This document shows, one piece after another, positions 7,081-8,872 of a stretch of 8,872 nucleotides of DNA. The DNA lies in NCBI GenBank assembly GCA_017882065.1, contig JADGQD010000076.1, positions 1-8,872 on the forward strand. The letters are read 5' to 3'. This stretch comes from Anaerolineales bacterium. Its GTDB lineage: Bacteria > Chloroflexota > Anaerolineae > Anaerolineales > Villigracilaceae. Both the position numbers and the translations under genes were made by a program. The notes beneath the pieces were generated by a model. It made no database searches and was not told the DNA's origin. It was given only the letters and a program-made list of their open reading frames with translations. Each line of letters begins with the position of its first letter. Position 1 is the stretch's first letter.

Positions 7081-7365
7081 ACTCATCCACCTCCATAATA
7101 TTGATCTGTCAAAAAACATTACTGTAGAAATTCACGTTTTGACAATCATCCCGCTTATCTCACCGGAATTGTGTCAATATTTCTCACGGGTCAGGTCGCT
7201 CAAAGGTAAACTCGATCAGAAATCTCTCGATGATCCGGGAACAGTCAAAAAGCCATTTATTTCTGGGCTGCTTCCCATAAGCGATGCGAATAGTTATTCA
7301 TTTCCAATCTAACACACCTTTTGTCTCCAATACAATCCTGAAGTGAGTATTCAAAGATAAAATTA
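7081..7365. other. AT-rich intergenic region between metH and the glycosyltransferase gene
   Basis: These 285 bases hold no gene I can support. There is no clear U-tailed terminator after metH and no well-spaced promoter before the glycosyltransferase. It contains an imperfect inverted repeat built on TTGACA and TGTCAA (7139-7177), another minus-strand TTGACA at 7106-7111, and the Shine-Dalgarno of the next gene at 7090-7094. Its AT-rich composition matches the glycosyltransferase gene, not metH, so it may be part of the same acquired segment. Confidence 0.6.
7139..7177. repeat. Imperfect inverted repeat upstream of the glycosyltransferase gene
   Basis: The arms TTGACA (7139-7144) and TGTCAA (7172-7177) are perfect complements separated by 27 bases. 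An alternative pairing of ACAAT with ATTGT plus TCC with GGA inside the arms makes a longer bulged hairpin. No T-run follows, so it is not a standard terminator. It could be a binding site or an mRNA 5' structure; chance is also possible in AT-rich sequence. Confidence 0.35.
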
Positions 7366-8872
7366 TTATTTCATCAACTGCTCAACCCGACTCTCGCCCA
7401 GGCTGTAATATTTCGCCTGCGGATGGTGCACCACTATCGCGGCAGTGGACTGCTCGGGGATGAGTTGATAGGCGGGACTCAACTGCATGCCAAGCTCTTT
7501 CTCCGCAGGCAGCAGGTCGAACACCTTGCGGTGGTCTTCCAACTCAGGGATGGCGGGGTAGCCCCAGGAGTAGCGTTTGCCCTGCCCTTCAGGAAGTCCA
7601 AGCTCGCGGCGGATGTGCTGGTGCAGGTATTCGGCGGTCGCTTCGGCGGTCTGGACAGAGAGCCCGTGGGTGAAGTAGCCCTCGGAGTAATTACCTTCCA
7701 CCTGGAATTTATCGAAGCGCTCGGTGGCTTCCTGCCCGACAGTGACGATCTGGAAGGCGACGACATCCAACTGGCCGGATTCGATGCTGGCGAAGTAATC
7801 TGACAATGCCAGATGCTCGTCGTAAGGCTGGCGCGGGAAGTGGAAACGCATCATTTGTTGGGGCGAATGTCCCCCTTCGGGGATGCTTCGCGAGCCGGTC
7901 GCCCTTACCGTGGATGGGTCGTAAATGATCAGATCATCTCCATCAGCCTGGCAGGGGAACAGTCCGTAAACGGCTTGTGGTTTGAGCCAGCCTTCTTTGA
8001 GGGCTACTTTGGTCATTTTTTTAAGACGGGCGTCAAACTCAGCTCTAAGTTTATCCCATTCCGGGCCGTGAGAATTCTTGGCACCCCAGGATAGACGGTA
8101 CAACTCATTGATGTTGAGATTCTGGAGCACCATTTCGAGTGGCATATCTTTGACAACACGGACGCCCCATTTTTCGGGCAGGTTGATCGGCGAGGGAACA
8201 ACCTTCGAGCGCGTGCCTTCGGTCTGGCGCTGGGCGGGAGTCTGGGAGGCGCGTCCCATTTCCATATCGGCTTCTTTGCGGATCTGCTCCATCAGCGCGG
8301 GTTTGCGCTGCGGGTTGATGAGTTGATCCATTGTATCGAGGCCTTCGAAGGCATCCTTGCAGTAGAAAACGCCGGGATCGTATGCAGCGCCATCCTCGGT
8401 GAACAGGATCCGGCGGCCAAAGCGGCGGTTGATGGCCGCGCCGCCCACCAGCACCGGGATTTTGTGTCCGCGGCGCTGGAGTTCGTTGATGATCAGCGGC
8501 ATCTGCTTGGAGGTACTGACCAATAGCGCCGAGAGACCGATGGCCGTGGCGTTGACTTCGACAGCTTTGGTGATAATCGTCTCAGCCGGGACCTGTTTGC
8601 CCAGGTCGATGACGGTGTAGCCATTGTTGGCGAGGATCGTTTTGACAAGGTTTTTCCCTATGTCATGCACATCGCCGTAGACGGTGGCAATGACAACTGT
8701 GCCTTTGGTGACGCCCTCGACCTTTTCAAGATAATTCTCAAGATGGGTGACGGCCTTTTTCATCACTTCGGCAGATTGCAACACAAAGGGAAGGATCAGT
8801 TCACCCGCGCCGAATTTGTCGCCAACTTCTTTCATGGCAGGGAGCAGGACGGTGTTGAGCATGTGGACGGCG
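7366..8872 (-). CDS. metH: Cobalamin-dependent methionine synthase, C-terminal part (partial, cut by right edge)
   Basis: MetH transfers a methyl group from methyl-THF to homocysteine through cobalamin. About 501 residues are visible, open through the window edge, so the true start and the upstream substrate domains lie outside. Seen: the end of the four-helix cap (LLPAMKEVGDKFGAGELILP); the Rossmann-like B12 domain with DVHDIGKN, whose His (codon 8665-8667) is the expected lower cobalt ligand, then GLSALLVSTSKQM and GGAAINRRFGRRI. After a linker of roughly 130-180 residues comes the reactivation domain, with MRFHFPRQPYDEHLALSDYF, KRYSWGYPAIPELEDHRK and AYQLIPEQSTAAIVVHHPQA. That domain binds S-adenosylmethionine for reductive reactivation; the usual GYPACP reads GYPAIP here. 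The layout resembles the Gram-positive/Chloroflexota type more than the E. coli type. The stop is TAA at 7366-7368. The fusion gene for methyl-THF supply and homocysteine activation lies two genes downstream. Confidence 0.95.
   Translation of the reverse strand, partial: AVHMLNTVLLPAMKEVGDKFGAGELILPFVLQSAEVMKKAVTHLENYLEKVEGVTKGTVVIATVYGDVHDIGKNLVKTILANNGYTVIDLGKQVPAETIITKAVEVNATAIGLSALLVSTSKQMPLIINELQRRGHKIPVLVGGAAINRRFGRRILFTEDGAAYDPGVFYCKDAFEGLDTMDQLINPQRKPALMEQIRKEADMEMGRASQTPAQRQTEGTRSKVVPSPINLPEKWGVRVVKDMPLEMVLQNLNINELYRLSWGAKNSHGPEWDKLRAEFDARLKKMTKVALKEGWLKPQAVYGLFPCQADGDDLIIYDPSTVRATGSRSIPEGGHSPQQMMRFHFPRQPYDEHLALSDYFASIESGQLDVVAFQIVTVGQEATERFDKFQVEGNYSEGYFTHGLSVQTAEATAEYLHQHIRRELGLPEGQGKRYSWGYPAIPELEDHRKVFDLLPAEKELGMQLSPAYQLIPEQSTAAIVVHHPQAKYYSLGESRVEQLMK

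Noticed and set aside
7081..7119. A 13-residue N-terminal extension of the glycosyltransferase starting at the ATG at 7119
   Set aside because: The GGAGG at 7090-7094 would lie inside the coding sequence and no Shine-Dalgarno precedes 7119; the ATG at 7080 has it at a normal distance.
7257..7301. A 14-codon minus-strand open frame (MNNYSHRLWEAAQK) in the gap after metH
   Set aside because: No usable Shine-Dalgarno and a length expected by chance; nothing else supports it.
7028..7312. A 94-codon plus-strand open frame spanning the metH-glycosyltransferase gap
   Set aside because: It overlaps the glycosyltransferase start on the opposite strand, has no Shine-Dalgarno and no recognisable motif.
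1..8872. Novel defence system, mobile element or CRISPR array
   Set aside because: I looked on both strands for repeat arrays, transposase or integrase motifs, nuclease or toxin-antitoxin pairs and found none; nearly all of the window is explained by housekeeping and metabolic genes plus one membrane glycosyltransferase.

Overview
All recognisable genes in this window read on the minus strand, so biological order runs from the right edge to the left. The protein repertoire suggests a free-living bacterium, and my best guess is the Chloroflexota (Anaerolineae-like). The grounds are a type III pantothenate kinase, a YitJ-type homocysteine methyltransferase/methylenetetrahydrofolate reductase fusion, a cobalamin-dependent MetH with a non-enterobacterial C-terminal half, a four-cysteine PheS and a T-box leader. 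This placement is a judgement by eye, not a computed one. Most of the window is moderately GC-rich, but the segment from about 5430 to 7365 is visibly AT-richer.

Layout in transcription order: (1) 8872-7366, the C-terminal part of cobalamin-dependent methionine synthase MetH, cut by the window edge; (2) 7365-7081, a 285-base AT-rich stretch with no supportable gene; (3) 7080-5428, a multi-membrane-spanning GT39-like glycosyltransferase; (4) 5412-3568, the homocysteine S-methyltransferase/methylenetetrahydrofolate reductase fusion; (5) 3520-2729, coaX; (6) 2714-2316, a small lipoprotein 14 bases after coaX; (7) a sigma70-type promoter and a phenylalanine-specific T-box leader (about 2298-1960); (8) pheS (1949-894) and pheT (884 to the left edge).

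Three functional units are visible. The methionine/one-carbon unit holds MetH and the fusion enzyme; together they can make 5-methyl-tetrahydrofolate and use it to methylate homocysteine. The AT-rich glycosyltransferase sits between these two genes and looks like an acquired insertion. The coaX-lipoprotein pair is a short unit whose start may be leaderless. The pheST operon has its own strong promoter and a T-box attenuator that would sense uncharged tRNA-Phe.

I see no mobile element, CRISPR array, tRNA or rRNA gene, and no evidence of an undescribed multi-gene system. The points most worth following up are the T-box, the composition break inside the methionine locus, and the missing ribosome binding site of coaX.
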